Positions 16,103 to 24,354 of a stretch of 44,269 nt of DNA are shown here, piece by piece. Both the position numbers and the translations under genes were made by a program. Origin of the DNA: DASXYG01 sp036502625 (lineage in GTDB: Bacteria > Actinomycetota > Actinomycetes > Streptosporangiales > Streptosporangiaceae); assembly GCA_036502625.1 (NCBI GenBank), contig DASXYG010000008.1:1-44269 (forward strand), read 5' to 3'. Each line of letters starts with the position of its first letter. Position 1 is the stretch's first letter. A model generated the notes under the pieces. The model was given only the letters and a program-made list of their open reading frames with translations, did no database searches and had not been told where the DNA came from.

Positions 16103-16173
16103 GGCGCGAACTTATCGGTCCTTGGCGCCGCACCCCATGTCAGCACCCCCGCCCCGGGACGCAGAGTCGGGGC

Positions 16174-17463
16174 ATGTCCGCACCTGCCCGCGCCCGGACC
16201 CCGTCCGGCTACCGCATCTCCCTGCCGCACGGCATCGCGCTGTACGTCGGCGCCGTCCTCGGCACCGGCGTGATCGCCCTGCCCGCGCTCGCCGCCCGTA
16301 CGGCCGGCCCCGCCTCGCTGGTCGCGTGGGCGGCGCTCATCCTCGCCTCGATTCCGCTGGCCGGGGTGTTCGCCGCGCTGGCGCGCCGGCATCCCGACGC
16401 GGGCGGCGTGGCGACGTTCGCCGCTCGCGCGTTCGGCCGGACGACCGCGGACGTGACCGGCTGGTGGTTCTGGATCGCGGTGATGATCGGCGTGCCGGCG
16501 CTCGGGCTGTTCGGTGGCGCGTACGTCGCATCCCTCGTCGGCGGGTCGCGGACCACGACGTTCGCGGTCGCCGCGGCGCTGATGGCCGTCGGGGTCACGG
16601 CCAACGCGGTGGGCCTGCGGATGAGCGGCCGGCTGCAACTCGGGCTCGCGGGCGTGCTGACGGCGCTGCTGGTGACCGCGGTGGCGGTGGCGCTGCCGCA
16701 CGCCCGCGCGGCGAACCTGCACCCGTTCGCCCCGCACGGCTGGACGGCGGTCGGCCTGGCCGCCACCCTGCTCGTCTGGTCGTTCCAGGGCTGGGAGGCC
16801 GTCACCCACCTGTCCGGCGAGTTCGCCGACCCGGCGCGCGACCTGCCGCGCGCCACGGCGGTGGCGCTCGCCGTGGTGGGCGTGCTGTACCTCGGCGTGG
16901 CGTACGCCAGCGTGGCGGTGCTCGGGCCGCGCCTGGGCCGTACGGGCGCGCCGCTCGCCGACCTGTTCGCCACCGGGGTGGGCGGGCCGGCGCGCGCCGC
17001 GGCCACGGCGGTCGCGGTCGTGCTCACGCTCGGCACGATGAACGCCTACATCGGGGCGTCCGCCAAGCTCGCCGCCGCCCTCGGCCGCGACGGCGCGCTG
17101 CCGGCCGGGCTCGCCCGCGGCGGCGGGGCCGGCCAGGTGCCGCGCCGTGCGCTGGCCACGGTGGCGTCCGGCGCGGCGGTCACGCTGGCGGTGCTGTGGC
17201 TGACCGGCGCGGACGCACAGTCGTCGGTACAGGTGACCACGGCGTGCTTCGCCGCGGTGTACGTGGTCGGCACCGCCGCCGGGCTGCGCCTGCTGCCGCG
17301 CGGCGGCCTCGCGTGGTGGGCGGCCCTGGTGGCGCTGGTCGCGATGGCCGCCGTCCTCGCGCTCACCGGACCGCACCTGCTGTGGCCGCTGGCCATCGGC
17401 GCCGCCGCGATCGCGTACCGCCGGTGGACGCGACGGCCCAGACCCTCGACTCCGGCCCCCTGA
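16174..17463 (+). CDS. APC superfamily amino-acid permease (YjeH-like)
   Basis: A 429-residue membrane protein with about 11-12 hydrophobic segments. The first contains GIALYVGAVLGTGVIALPA, the glycine-rich TM1 motif of amino acid-polyamine-organocation transporters. It resembles the YjeH branch, known for exporting neutral amino acids. The divergent GlxA-type regulator suggests induction by a transported amino acid or amine. No Shine-Dalgarno sequence stands out before ATG 16174. Confidence 0.9.
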   Translation: MSAPARARTPSGYRISLPHGIALYVGAVLGTGVIALPALAARTAGPASLVAWAALILASIPLAGVFAALARRHPDAGGVATFAARAFGRTTADVTGWWFWIAVMIGVPALGLFGGAYVASLVGGSRTTTFAVAAALMAVGVTANAVGLRMSGRLQLGLAGVLTALLVTAVAVALPHARAANLHPFAPHGWTAVGLAATLLVWSFQGWEAVTHLSGEFADPARDLPRATAVALAVVGVLYLGVAYASVAVLGPRLGRTGAPLADLFATGVGGPARAAATAVAVVLTLGTMNAYIGASAKLAAALGRDGALPAGLARGGGAGQVPRRALATVASGAAVTLAVLWLTGADAQSSVQVTTACFAAVYVVGTAAGLRLLPRGGLAWWAALVALVAMAAVLALTGPHLLWPLAIGAAAIAYRRWTRRPRPSTPAP

Positions 17464-17520
17464 TCGCCGATGATCTCCGTTGGAGCGGTCCTTTCTCGGG
17501 CCGCAGGCGGGAGTGGCGTG

Positions 17521-20199
17521 ATGCGACGACGATCGGCGGTTGCGGGCCTGGTGGTGGCGGCCGGGCTCCTGGTACTCGGGAACCCGGCGCTCGCGTCGCC
17601 CCAGCGCGCGCCCGCTCCGGCCCCGGACCACGGGCGGCTCGACGTGCTCTTCATCGGGGCGCACCCGGACGACGAGGCGGGCAGCCTGTCCACGTTCGGC
17701 CAGTGGGGCGAGGACCACCATGTGCGTACGGGCGTGCTGACGATCACCCGGGGCGAGGGCGGCGGCAACGCGGTCGGGCCCGAGGAGGGGCCGCCGCTGG
17801 GGCTGCTGCGCGAGGGCGAGGAGCGGCGCGCGGTCGGCAAGGCGGGCGTGCACGACATCCACTACCTCGACAAGGTCGACTTCTACTACACCGTGAGCGC
17901 ACCGCTGACCGAGGACGTCTGGGACGCCGCGGCCACGCAGGAGAAGGTCGTACGGCTGATCCGCGAGACGCGGCCGAAGGTCATCGTCACGATGGCGCCC
18001 GACCCGCTGCCCGGCCAGCACGGCAACCACCAGGAGGCCGGGCGCCAGGCCGTCCAGGGCTACTACCAGGCCGCCGACCCCAAGGCGTACCCCGGCCAGC
18101 ACCTGAAGCCGTGGCGGGCCGCGCGGCTGTTCGTCCAGGGCGGCAACGCGGCGTCGCCGACCGGGCCCGGCTGCGTGAAGGCGGCCGGCAGCGATCCGGC
18201 CACCGACACGTACGGCATCTGGGCGGGCCGGAAGTCCGCCGCGCAGGGCAAGACGTGGGCGCAGATCGAGGCGGAGGCGCAGCGCGAGTACGCCAGCCAG
18301 GGCTGGGCGGGCACCGCGGACGCGCCGACCGACCCGGCCAAGATCGGCTGCGACTACTTCACGCAGGTGGACAGCCGCGTGCCGTTCACCGCCGGCAACA
18401 CGGCCGCCAACGCCATGCTGGAGGGCGCCACCACGCCCGCGAAGGGCGGGCTGCCGCTCGGCACCGAGTTCTCCCTGACCACCGACTCGTTCGGAACGGC
18501 GCCCGGTGAGCCGATCACGGTCACCGCGCACACGCGGGGCGTCGCGCGCGGCTCGGTGCGGCTCGCCGTGCCGGACGGCTGGACGGTCACCGGTGGCGGC
18601 AGGCTGGGCGCACCGCGCGCGTCGGAGCGCACCACCGCGTTCACCGTCACGCCCCCGGCCTCGGCCGACCCGGGCCGTACGCGGATCGCCGCCACGCTGA
18701 CGTCCGGACGCGCCACCGGCACCACCGATCGCGAGGTCGAGGTCACCCCGGACGTCACCGCCGCCCAGCAGCCGCTGCCCGGCGTCGCGGACTTCGACTC
18801 CTGGGCGGCCAAGCAGGGGGTTCCGCAGCTCGTCGGGCGGGTGAAGCACGTCCTGACGCTCGGCTCCGGCGAGTCGCGCACGGTCGCCGTGCCGCTGCGG
18901 AACACCTCGGCGGCGGCGCGGTCCGGCAAGGTGGCGCTGAACCTCCCGAAGGGCTTCACCGCCGACGCGGCGAGCAAGCCGTACGGACCGCTGGCGCCCG
19001 GCGCGTCCGGATCCGTGAGCTTCACCGTACGGAACAGCGACACGTCCCTGCCGACCGCGAACCAGGGCGGCACCGGCGGCGACTACGACTACACGATCAC
19101 CACCACGTCCGACGGCGGCACCACGGCCACGGCGAAGGCGGCGCTGGAGCTCGTCCCGGTCACCACGATCCCCGAGGCGGCCACCGCGCCCAAGGTGGAC
19201 GGCACGGCGAGCGCGGACGAGTACCCGGGCGCCGCGCTCGACCTGTCGCGGAAGTGGGAGGGCGACGACTGCGCGTCCGCCGCCGACTGCTCCGCCACCG
19301 CCAAGGTCGCCCGCAACGGCGACGACCTCTACTTCTACGTCAAGGTCACCGACGACAAGCTCGGCTCGGTGCTCGACCCGGCGGACTGCAAGCGGCACTG
19401 GCGTACGGACTCCGTCGAGCTGGCCATCGACCCGCGCGGCGACGCCGAGAACACCGCGTCGACGTTCAAGGCCGGCATCTTCCCGACCGACACCGACGGC
19501 AAGCCGTGCTTCGCCCGCGACGCCGACAACCACCAGGGCCCCGGCGCCGAGACCGCCCCCGGCATGACGGTCGCGTCCACGATCGACAAGGCGGACTACA
19601 AGGGCTACACGATCGAGACCAAGATCCCGATGGCCGACCTCCCGGCCGCCGTGGACCCGCGGAAGATGGCCATGAACCTCTTCGTGTACGACTCCGACAC
19701 CACCGACAAGACCGGCCAGACCCGCATCGGGTGGTCCACGTGGGGCGGCGTCCAGGGCGACCCGTACCGCTGGGGCCACGCCACGCTGCCCGGCTACACC
19801 CCGCCGTCCGGGCGTCCGACCCAGGCGCCGCCGCCGGTGATGCCGAAGACGGCCGCCATGTCGGTGGAGTCGCCGCAGTCGATCGCGCAGGCGGCGGCCA
19901 CCGGCATCCCGCTGGCCGGCGGGCCGCAGGCGCCGCCGCTTGACACCGCCCGCATGACCGGCCACCCGTTCCTCGGCAACGGCAAGGTGACGTTCGAGTT
20001 CGCGGCCACCGGCCCGGGCACCGCCCACGTGTACGTCTGGAACAACGGCACGCTGGGCAGCAAGACGATCACCGTGGACCGGCAGGGCATGACCCACACC
20101 ACCGTCGCCGCACCGAAGGCCGGAAAGGGCAGCACGCTGCTGTTCGCCTTCGAGGCGAAGAAGGGCGGCACGTACAGCCAGGCCGCGCCGCTCGGCTGA
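17521..20199 (+). CDS. Secreted PIG-L deacetylase with NEW3-like and CBM9-like modules
   Basis: An 892-residue exported protein. Residues 1-26 form a signal peptide with cleavage near ALAS. A PIG-L/LmbE zinc deacetylase domain follows, with AHPDDE (47-52) and HGNH (167-170) as zinc and catalytic motifs. Next come two beta-sandwich segments, one near 325-400 and a NEW3-like one near 440-515, then a CBM9/DOMON-like domain near 556-760 with the strand LYFYVKVTDDKLG. The family removes N-acetyl groups from GlcNAc-containing molecules, so this enzyme probably acts on an extracellular amino-sugar polymer or glycoconjugate. The start at ATG 17521 has a GGGAG box; an upstream ATG at 17470 is less likely. 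Confidence 0.88.
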   Translation: MRRRSAVAGLVVAAGLLVLGNPALASPQRAPAPAPDHGRLDVLFIGAHPDDEAGSLSTFGQWGEDHHVRTGVLTITRGEGGGNAVGPEEGPPLGLLREGEERRAVGKAGVHDIHYLDKVDFYYTVSAPLTEDVWDAAATQEKVVRLIRETRPKVIVTMAPDPLPGQHGNHQEAGRQAVQGYYQAADPKAYPGQHLKPWRAARLFVQGGNAASPTGPGCVKAAGSDPATDTYGIWAGRKSAAQGKTWAQIEAEAQREYASQGWAGTADAPTDPAKIGCDYFTQVDSRVPFTAGNTAANAMLEGATTPAKGGLPLGTEFSLTTDSFGTAPGEPITVTAHTRGVARGSVRLAVPDGWTVTGGGRLGAPRASERTTAFTVTPPASADPGRTRIAATLTSGRATGTTDREVEVTPDVTAAQQPLPGVADFDSWAAKQGVPQLVGRVKHVLTLGSGESRTVAVPLRNTSAAARSGKVALNLPKGFTADAASKPYGPLAPGASGSVSFTVRNSDTSLPTANQGGTGGDYDYTITTTSDGGTTATAKAALELVPVTTIPEAATAPKVDGTASADEYPGAALDLSRKWEGDDCASAADCSATAKVARNGDDLYFYVKVTDDKLGSVLDPADCKRHWRTDSVELAIDPRGDAENTASTFKAGIFPTDTDGKPCFARDADNHQGPGAETAPGMTVASTIDKADYKGYTIETKIPMADLPAAVDPRKMAMNLFVYDSDTTDKTGQTRIGWSTWGGVQGDPYRWGHATLPGYTPPSGRPTQAPPPVMPKTAAMSVESPQSIAQAAATGIPLAGGPQAPPLDTARMTGHPFLGNGKVTFEFAATGPGTAHVYVWNNGTLGSKTITVDRQGMTHTTVAAPKAGKGSTLLFAFEAKKGGTYSQAAPLG

Positions 20200-20210
20200 C
20201 CCGTACGGCA

Positions 20211-20239
20211 TCCGGCGCGCGGGCCGCCCGCGCGCCGGA
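20211..20239. terminator. Bidirectional hairpin terminator
   Basis: TCCGGCGCGCGGG (20211-20223) pairs perfectly with 20227-20239 around a three-base loop. The 13-bp GC stem lies between the converging deacetylase and TetR genes and can end both transcripts. Confidence 0.85.
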
Positions 20240-20245
20240 CCGCCG

Positions 20246-20833
20246 TCAGTCCAGCCCGGCGAGCAGGGCGATCCGCGGGCGCAGCTCGGAGAACGGCCGC
20301 GGCCGCACGGCCTGGCGTACGACCGCGCCGAGCAGGTACGTGAACAGCGCGTCCGCGCGGTCGCCCGCGTCGGCGACCCCGGCCGCCGCCAGGTGCTCGG
20401 CGAAGACCGCGGCCACCTGGGCGTGGCTGCGCTCGATGGCCGCCGGCCGGCCCTTCCGCGTCGCGTCGATCCAGTACTCGAACCACAGCCGCGCCGTGCC
20501 GGGCATCTCGCGGAACGTCTCCAGGTACTCCCGCACCACCGCCCAGAACCGCGTCTCCGGCTTCCTGTGGTGGTCCGCGGCGGCCCGTACGCGCGCGGCG
20601 AACGCGTCGATGTGCCCGGCCATGGCGAGGTCCACCAGGTCGTCCATGTCCGAGAAGTAGTAGTGGATGGCGCTCTTCGTCAGCGGCCCCGCCTCGGCCA
20701 CCGAACGCGCGGTGCATCCGGCCAGGCCGTCGCGGGCCAGGACCGTACGCGCCGCCTCGACGATCCGCCGCCGCTTGTCGAGCTGGTTCGGCGACCAGCG
20801 GTGCGCCTCCTCGCGGGTGTTCACCCGGCCCAC
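20246..20833 (-). CDS. TetR family transcriptional regulator
   Basis: A 195-residue regulator with a TetR helix-turn-helix at residues 20-68 (RRRIVEAARTVLARDGLAGC, VAEAGPLTKSAIHYYFSDMDDLV). The C-terminal part is rich in aromatic residues (RFWAVVREYLETF, LWFEYWIDA). Two GTG starts, 20833 and 20824, are in frame. It is divergent from the VOC protein gene, and three GGAC-N4-GTCC-type sites fill the space between them, so it very likely represses both itself and that gene. Confidence 0.92.
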   Translation of the reverse strand: MGRVNTREEAHRWSPNQLDKRRRIVEAARTVLARDGLAGCTARSVAEAGPLTKSAIHYYFSDMDDLVDLAMAGHIDAFAARVRAAADHHRKPETRFWAVVREYLETFREMPGTARLWFEYWIDATRKGRPAAIERSHAQVAAVFAEHLAAAGVADAGDRADALFTYLLGAVVRQAVRPRPFSELRPRIALLAGLD

Positions 20834-20846
20834 TCTAGCGATCTCA

Positions 20847-20899
20847 GGACGCCCGTCCCAATTTCAGGACGCTTGGCCTATAGTTCGGGACACGTGTCC
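20847..20899. promoter_or_regulatory. Array of three phased operator-like sites
   Basis: Half-sites GGAC and GTCC with a four-base spacer occur at 20847-20858 and 20888-20899 (the latter is the perfect palindrome GGACACGTGTCC). A degenerate copy (GGAC...GGCC) lies at 20867-20878. Centres are 20 and 21 bases apart, two helical turns. A TATAGT -10-like box at 20879-20884 lies between sites 2 and 3. This is a strong candidate binding array for the adjacent TetR protein. Confidence 0.65.
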
Positions 20900-20917
20900 T
20901 ATTACGAGGGAGGCATC

Positions 20918-21274
20918 GTGCCCGCTCCGTTCCTGTTCTTCGACCTGCGCACGACCGACGTGGAGGCGGCGCGCGCCTTCTACACCGGGCTGTTCGGCTG
21001 GACCGTCACCGACGTGCCCGCCGGGCCGTCCACCGTCCCGATGCTGACCGACGGCGCCGGGCCCTGGGGCGGCTTCACCGAGCTGGCGCCGGACGACGCA
21101 CGCCGTCCGCAGTGGGTCCCGTACGTGCCGGTGGACGACCTCGGCGCCGCCACCGCGAAGGCGCGCGGCCTCGGCGCGGCGGTCGTCCGCGAGCGCGTCG
21201 AGATCCCCGAGGGCGCCATGGCCGTGCTCACCGACCCCGCGGGCGCCGCGTTCGTGCTCTGGGAGGGCGCCTGA
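20918..21274 (+). CDS. VOC superfamily (glyoxalase/bleomycin-resistance-like) protein
   Basis: A 118-residue protein with the two-repeat vicinal-oxygen-chelate fold: FFDLRTTDVEAARAFYTGLFGW at the N-terminus and VPYVPVDDLGAATAKARGLGA before the C-terminal TDPAGAAFVLWEG. The starting GTG at 20918 has a good GGGAGG box. Enzymes of this fold bind metal and act on small electrophiles or bind antibiotics; this one has no assigned substrate. Its promoter region holds the three-site array, so it is probably derepressed by the ligand of the divergent TetR protein. Confidence 0.88.
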   Translation: MPAPFLFFDLRTTDVEAARAFYTGLFGWTVTDVPAGPSTVPMLTDGAGPWGGFTELAPDDARRPQWVPYVPVDDLGAATAKARGLGAAVVRERVEIPEGAMAVLTDPAGAAFVLWEGA

Positions 21275-21342
21275 CCGAGGCTTGACCCGCACCGGCGGCG
21301 CGGTTTCCCTGGGGCGCGGCGCGGTCGTGCGATCGTGAGCGC

Positions 21343-22152
21343 GTGATTCCGGGGGTGGCGATCGGGCTGTCGGTCGCCTGGTATCTGCTCAAGGGCGGCG
21401 CCCGCTGGTGGGGGTGGGCGGCGCGGCTCGTCGTCCGGCTGTCGCCGTGGACACGGGCGGTCTACGCGTGGGCGCTGTCCGCGCCGGCCACGTTCACGTA
21501 CGTCGTGGTGTTCACGGCGTCGACGATCATCCAGCAGTCCGCGCCGCCGCACCTGATCGACCTGCTCACCACGCTGCAGAGCACGAACCTGGCGCGGCTG
21601 CGGTTCAAGCCGCTCAGCGGGCTGATCGACAGCGGGCTGTGGGTGGCCGACCGGGGCAACGGGCTCAGCGTCTACATCGCGGTCTTCGTGACCGTCGTCG
21701 CGTGGGCCGAGCGCCGCTACGGGCCGCCCCGCATGATCATCATCGGGACGGCCGCGCACGTGCTCGGGTCGCTGCTCACCGCGGCCGTCGAGACCCACGC
21801 GATCACCACCGGCCGCGCCCCCGCGTCGCTGGCGTACAGCACGGACGTCGGCGTCAGCTACGTCATGGTGGGCGGGGTCGCGGCGGCCGTCCTGCTCATG
21901 CGCGGGCGGTTCCGTGCGCTGGCCGCGGTGGCGTTCACGCTGCTCCTGCTGGCCCCGCTGCTGATCAACCGTACGGTCTGGGACCTCGGCCACCTGCTCG
22001 CCGCGCTCTGCGGCCTGGCCGCCGCGTGGATCGCCCTGCGTACGGGGCCACCGCGGCGGCCGGCGCGGGTATCACCTGCGGCGCCGCCGCCAGATGACGA
22101 TCGCCGTGATGGCGACGGCCGTCGCGGCCCCGCCGATCAGGACCCCGCGTGA
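21343..22152 (+). CDS. Rhomboid-like polytopic membrane protein
   Basis: A 269-residue protein with about six hydrophobic segments and a disordered Arg/Asp/Pro tail. An AERRYGPPR loop, a following membrane segment with His139 (GTAAHVLGSLL), Ser172 in TDVGVSYVMVGG and His217 in WDLGHLLAALCG resemble, in order, the TM2 His, catalytic Ser and catalytic His of rhomboid intramembrane proteases. The usual GxSG is GVSY here, so protease activity is uncertain. The last 81 bases overlap, tail to tail, the DUF3618 gene. Confidence 0.6.
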   Translation: MIPGVAIGLSVAWYLLKGGARWWGWAARLVVRLSPWTRAVYAWALSAPATFTYVVVFTASTIIQQSAPPHLIDLLTTLQSTNLARLRFKPLSGLIDSGLWVADRGNGLSVYIAVFVTVVAWAERRYGPPRMIIIGTAAHVLGSLLTAAVETHAITTGRAPASLAYSTDVGVSYVMVGGVAAAVLLMRGRFRALAAVAFTLLLLAPLLINRTVWDLGHLLAALCGLAAAWIALRTGPPRRPARVSPAAPPPDDDRRDGDGRRGPADQDPA

Positions 22153-22443
22153 GACCGGCAGGCGGCGGTAGTCGGTGCTCATGATGTCGTCGGCGATGCC
22201 CGACTCCGGGTCGACGCGCCGCGACTCGCCGCGTACGACACCGGTCAGCGCGCCGGTCACCGTCTCCACGACGTGGCCGGCCTGCTCCTTGACCTTCTCG
22301 GCGCTCCGCCGCGCCACGTTCTTCGGCGCGACCCTGTCGGCGATCGAGTCGATCGTCCGCGCCAGCTCGGCGCGGGTCGCCTCGATCTGCCGTTCAAGCC
22401 CGTCCGGATCGCGCGCGTCGATCTCGCTTCCCGCCATCACCAT
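22072..22443 (-). CDS. DUF3618 family membrane-anchored protein
   Basis: A protein of about 121-123 residues. The N-terminal helix LERQIEATRAELARTIDSIADRVAPKNV is the DUF3618 signature, followed by an amphipathic segment and one C-terminal transmembrane helix (GVLIGGAATAVAITAIVIW) with a polyarginine end. The family is actinobacterial, of unknown role, and often sits near cell-envelope genes. A GGAAGG box lies nine bases before ATG 22437, which is therefore preferred over ATG 22443. Confidence 0.85.
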   Translation of the reverse strand: MVMAGSEIDARDPDGLERQIEATRAELARTIDSIADRVAPKNVARRSAEKVKEQAGHVVETVTGALTGVVRGESRRVDPESGIADDIMSTDYRRLPVSRGVLIGGAATAVAITAIVIWRRRRR

Positions 22444-22475
22444 CGTCCTTCCGTACCGCCCCGCCGCGTAGAGGA

Positions 22476-23522
22476 TCAGTCTCGCAGGTCCACGACCACC
22501 TTCACGTCCTCGCCGCGCCTTTCCAGGGCGTCGGGCCAGGAGGCGAGCGGCACCCGGCGGGTGATCAGGCGTTCCAGCCAGGCCTGGTCGGCGGCGGCCA
22601 GCGCCTCCGCGGCCTGGGCGTAGTTCCGCAGGGCCGCGTTGACCGTGCCGAACATGACGGTGTTGGACATGACGAGGCTCTTGGCGAGCGCGTCGAGGTC
22701 CACGGGGGCCGCGCCGTGGCCCGCGGACAGGCCGGCCAGGCAGATCACCGAGCCGGGGGCGGACGTACGGGCCACGCCGAACGCCACGGAGCCCACGCCC
22801 GTGCACTCGACCGCGACATCGGGCGCCAGGCCGAGGTCCGCGACGTCGCCGTGGTGGTACGTCGCGCCGAGCGCGGCCACGAGGTCCGGCTTGACGCCGG
22901 ACGTGACCTGGTCGAGGACGTGGACGTCGAGGCCGCGCTGCACGCCGAGCAACGCGGCCAGCAGCCCGATCGGCCCGGCCCCGGTGATCAGCGCCTGGCG
23001 GCCCGGCACCGACGACCTGGCGCGGAACCGGTCGATCTCCTCCCACGCCTTCGCCACGACGCTCGCCGGCTCCACCAGCACGCCGTGCACGCCGAGGGCG
23101 GGGTCGACGCGTACGGCGAACTCCGGCTCGATCCGCCAGTACTCCGCGCCGTAGCCGTCGCGGCCCTCGACGCCGCGCTCGGTGTAGCGGCCGTTGCGGC
23201 AGAAGTCCCACTCGCCGACGGCGCACCGCTCGCACGGCACCGGGTCGGGCCTGCGTACGACGCCCATCACGGTGTCGCCCACCGCGACCCCCGCGTCGTC
23301 CGGCGCGGAGACCACCCGGCCGAGCGACTCGTGGCCGATCACCAGGCGCTCCCGGCCCGCCGGCGGCGCCCCGTGGCCACCCTCGACGATCTCCCTGTCG
23401 GTGCCGCAGATCCCGACACTGATGCCCTCCACCAGGATCGACCCGTCACTGACGGGCGGATCGGGAACCTCGGTCGCCTCTGCGGACCCCGACTTACCGG
23501 GGATCACGGTCATCGCGCGCAC
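22476..23522 (-). CDS. Zinc-dependent glucose 1-dehydrogenase-like protein (MDR family)
   Basis: A 348-residue medium-chain dehydrogenase resembling glucose dehydrogenases. It begins MTVIPGKSGSAE three residues after a GTG with a GGAGGT box. GICGTDRE and GHESLGRV hold catalytic-zinc ligands. CERCAVGEWDFC supplies part of a structural-zinc loop, and ITGAGPIGLLAALLG is the NAD(P)-binding motif. It would oxidise glucose or a related aldose to the lactone. The DUF3618 gene follows 32 bases later and may share the transcript; Bcp is divergent. Confidence 0.88.
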   Translation of the reverse strand: MRAMTVIPGKSGSAEATEVPDPPVSDGSILVEGISVGICGTDREIVEGGHGAPPAGRERLVIGHESLGRVVSAPDDAGVAVGDTVMGVVRRPDPVPCERCAVGEWDFCRNGRYTERGVEGRDGYGAEYWRIEPEFAVRVDPALGVHGVLVEPASVVAKAWEEIDRFRARSSVPGRQALITGAGPIGLLAALLGVQRGLDVHVLDQVTSGVKPDLVAALGATYHHGDVADLGLAPDVAVECTGVGSVAFGVARTSAPGSVICLAGLSAGHGAAPVDLDALAKSLVMSNTVMFGTVNAALRNYAQAAEALAAADQAWLERLITRRVPLASWPDALERRGEDVKVVVDLRD

Positions 23523-23629
23523 GCCACCGCACCTCCAAGACTCGCGGGCGCCGTTCCGGCGGTCGTCGGCGGCGCCCCTCCATCCTCCCGGTACGGTATT
23601 GGATGACCGACCATTTCCAAGGAGGATCC

Positions 23630-24100
23630 GTGAGCGAGACCAGGCTTGAGCCCGGTGACGTCGCACCCGAGTTCACGCTGCCCGACGCCGACGGCAACCC
23701 CGTCAGCCTCGCCTCCTACCGCGGTCGGCGCGTGATCCTCTACTTCTACCCCGCCGCCATGACGCCCGGCTGCACCACCCAGGCCAACGACTTCTCCAGC
23801 GTCCTGGACGAACTGGCCGCCGCCGGCACCGCCGTCATCGGCGTGTCCCCCGACAAGCCCGACAAGCTCCGCAAGTTCGCCGACAACGAGGGCCTCACGT
23901 TCCCCCTCCTGTCCGACTTCGACAAGGGCGTCATGGACGCCTACGGCGCCTTCGGCGAAAAGAAGCTCTACGGCAAGCTCACGGTCGGCGTCATCCGCTC
24001 CACCTTCGTCATCGACCCCGAAGGCAAGATCGAAAAGGCCTACTACAACGTGAAGGCCACGGGCCACGTAACCCGCCTCCGCAAAGACCTAGGCGTCTGA
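23630..24100 (+). CDS. bcp: Peroxiredoxin of the BCP/PrxQ family
   Basis: A 156-residue thioredoxin-fold peroxidase with an AAGGAGG box before GTG 23630. The peroxidatic Cys48 lies in PAAMTPGCTTQANDF. The resolving cysteine found five residues later in Escherichia coli BCP is absent (Asp/Asn there), so this is a one-Cys member that must use an outside thiol. It reduces hydrogen and organic peroxides in the cytoplasm. A tRNA gene follows 11 bases after its stop, in the same direction. Confidence 0.95.
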   Translation: MSETRLEPGDVAPEFTLPDADGNPVSLASYRGRRVILYFYPAAMTPGCTTQANDFSSVLDELAAAGTAVIGVSPDKPDKLRKFADNEGLTFPLLSDFDKGVMDAYGAFGEKKLYGKLTVGVIRSTFVIDPEGKIEKAYYNVKATGHVTRLRKDLGV

Positions 24101-24111
24101 CCCTCCCAACC

Positions 24112-24184
24112 GGGGCCGTAGCCCAACGGCAGAGGCAAACGGTTTAGGTCCGTTCCAGTGCGAGTTCGAATCTCGCCGGCCCCA
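24112..24184 (+). tRNA. tRNA with anticodon UAG (leucine CUA codon), class I body
   Basis: The sequence folds fully: acceptor stem GGGGCCG/CGGCCCC, a three-to-four-pair D stem with the GG pair in its loop, anticodon stem AACGG/CCGTT, loop TTTAGGT with anticodon TAG at 24145-24147, and T arm GCGAG-TTCGAAT-CTCGC with discriminator A73. The variable loop is only five bases. Bacterial leucine tRNAs normally carry a long variable arm, so the decoded codon says leucine but the body does not. CCA is not encoded. A hairpin terminator follows at 24250. Confidence 0.88.
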
Positions 24185-24249
24185 CGAATGCCCTAGGCGC
24201 AGCGTGGTCGCCGCTGCGCGGCTTCCCCGCTGGCCATTCGTCATATTGC

Positions 24250-24270
24250 CCGGGGGGCCGAGCCCCCCGG
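24250..24270 (+). terminator. Hairpin terminator after the tRNA gene
   Basis: CCGGGGGGC (24250-24258) and GCCCCCCGG (24262-24270) pair perfectly around CGA. It lies 66 bases after the tRNA and probably ends the bcp-tRNA transcript. The 170-base gap around it shows nothing else. Confidence 0.75.
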
Positions 24271-24354
24271 ACCCCCGCGCTCGGTGGTTGCGGGGGCTGC
24301 GTATCTCTCTCCTGTGCGGGCTGGCTACTTCGCTTGTCCTTGGTGGCCTGGGTG

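Noticed and set aside
17470..17520. Upstream ATG as start of the deacetylase
   Set aside because: It would put 17 residues ahead of the signal peptide; ATG 17521 has the ribosome-binding site and gives a normal signal sequence.
16063..20211. A 1,382-residue minus-strand open frame
   Set aside because: Low-complexity Arg/Gly/Ala/His translation antisense to the APC permease and deacetylase genes, typical of high-GC third-position bias.
24112..24184. Amber suppressor tRNA
   Set aside because: An amber suppressor needs anticodon CUA. This one is UAG read 5' to 3', which pairs with the leucine codon CUA.
24185..24354. Integration site remnant after the tRNA
   Set aside because: I looked for a second copy of the tRNA 3' end or an integrase and saw neither; only a terminator hairpin is present.
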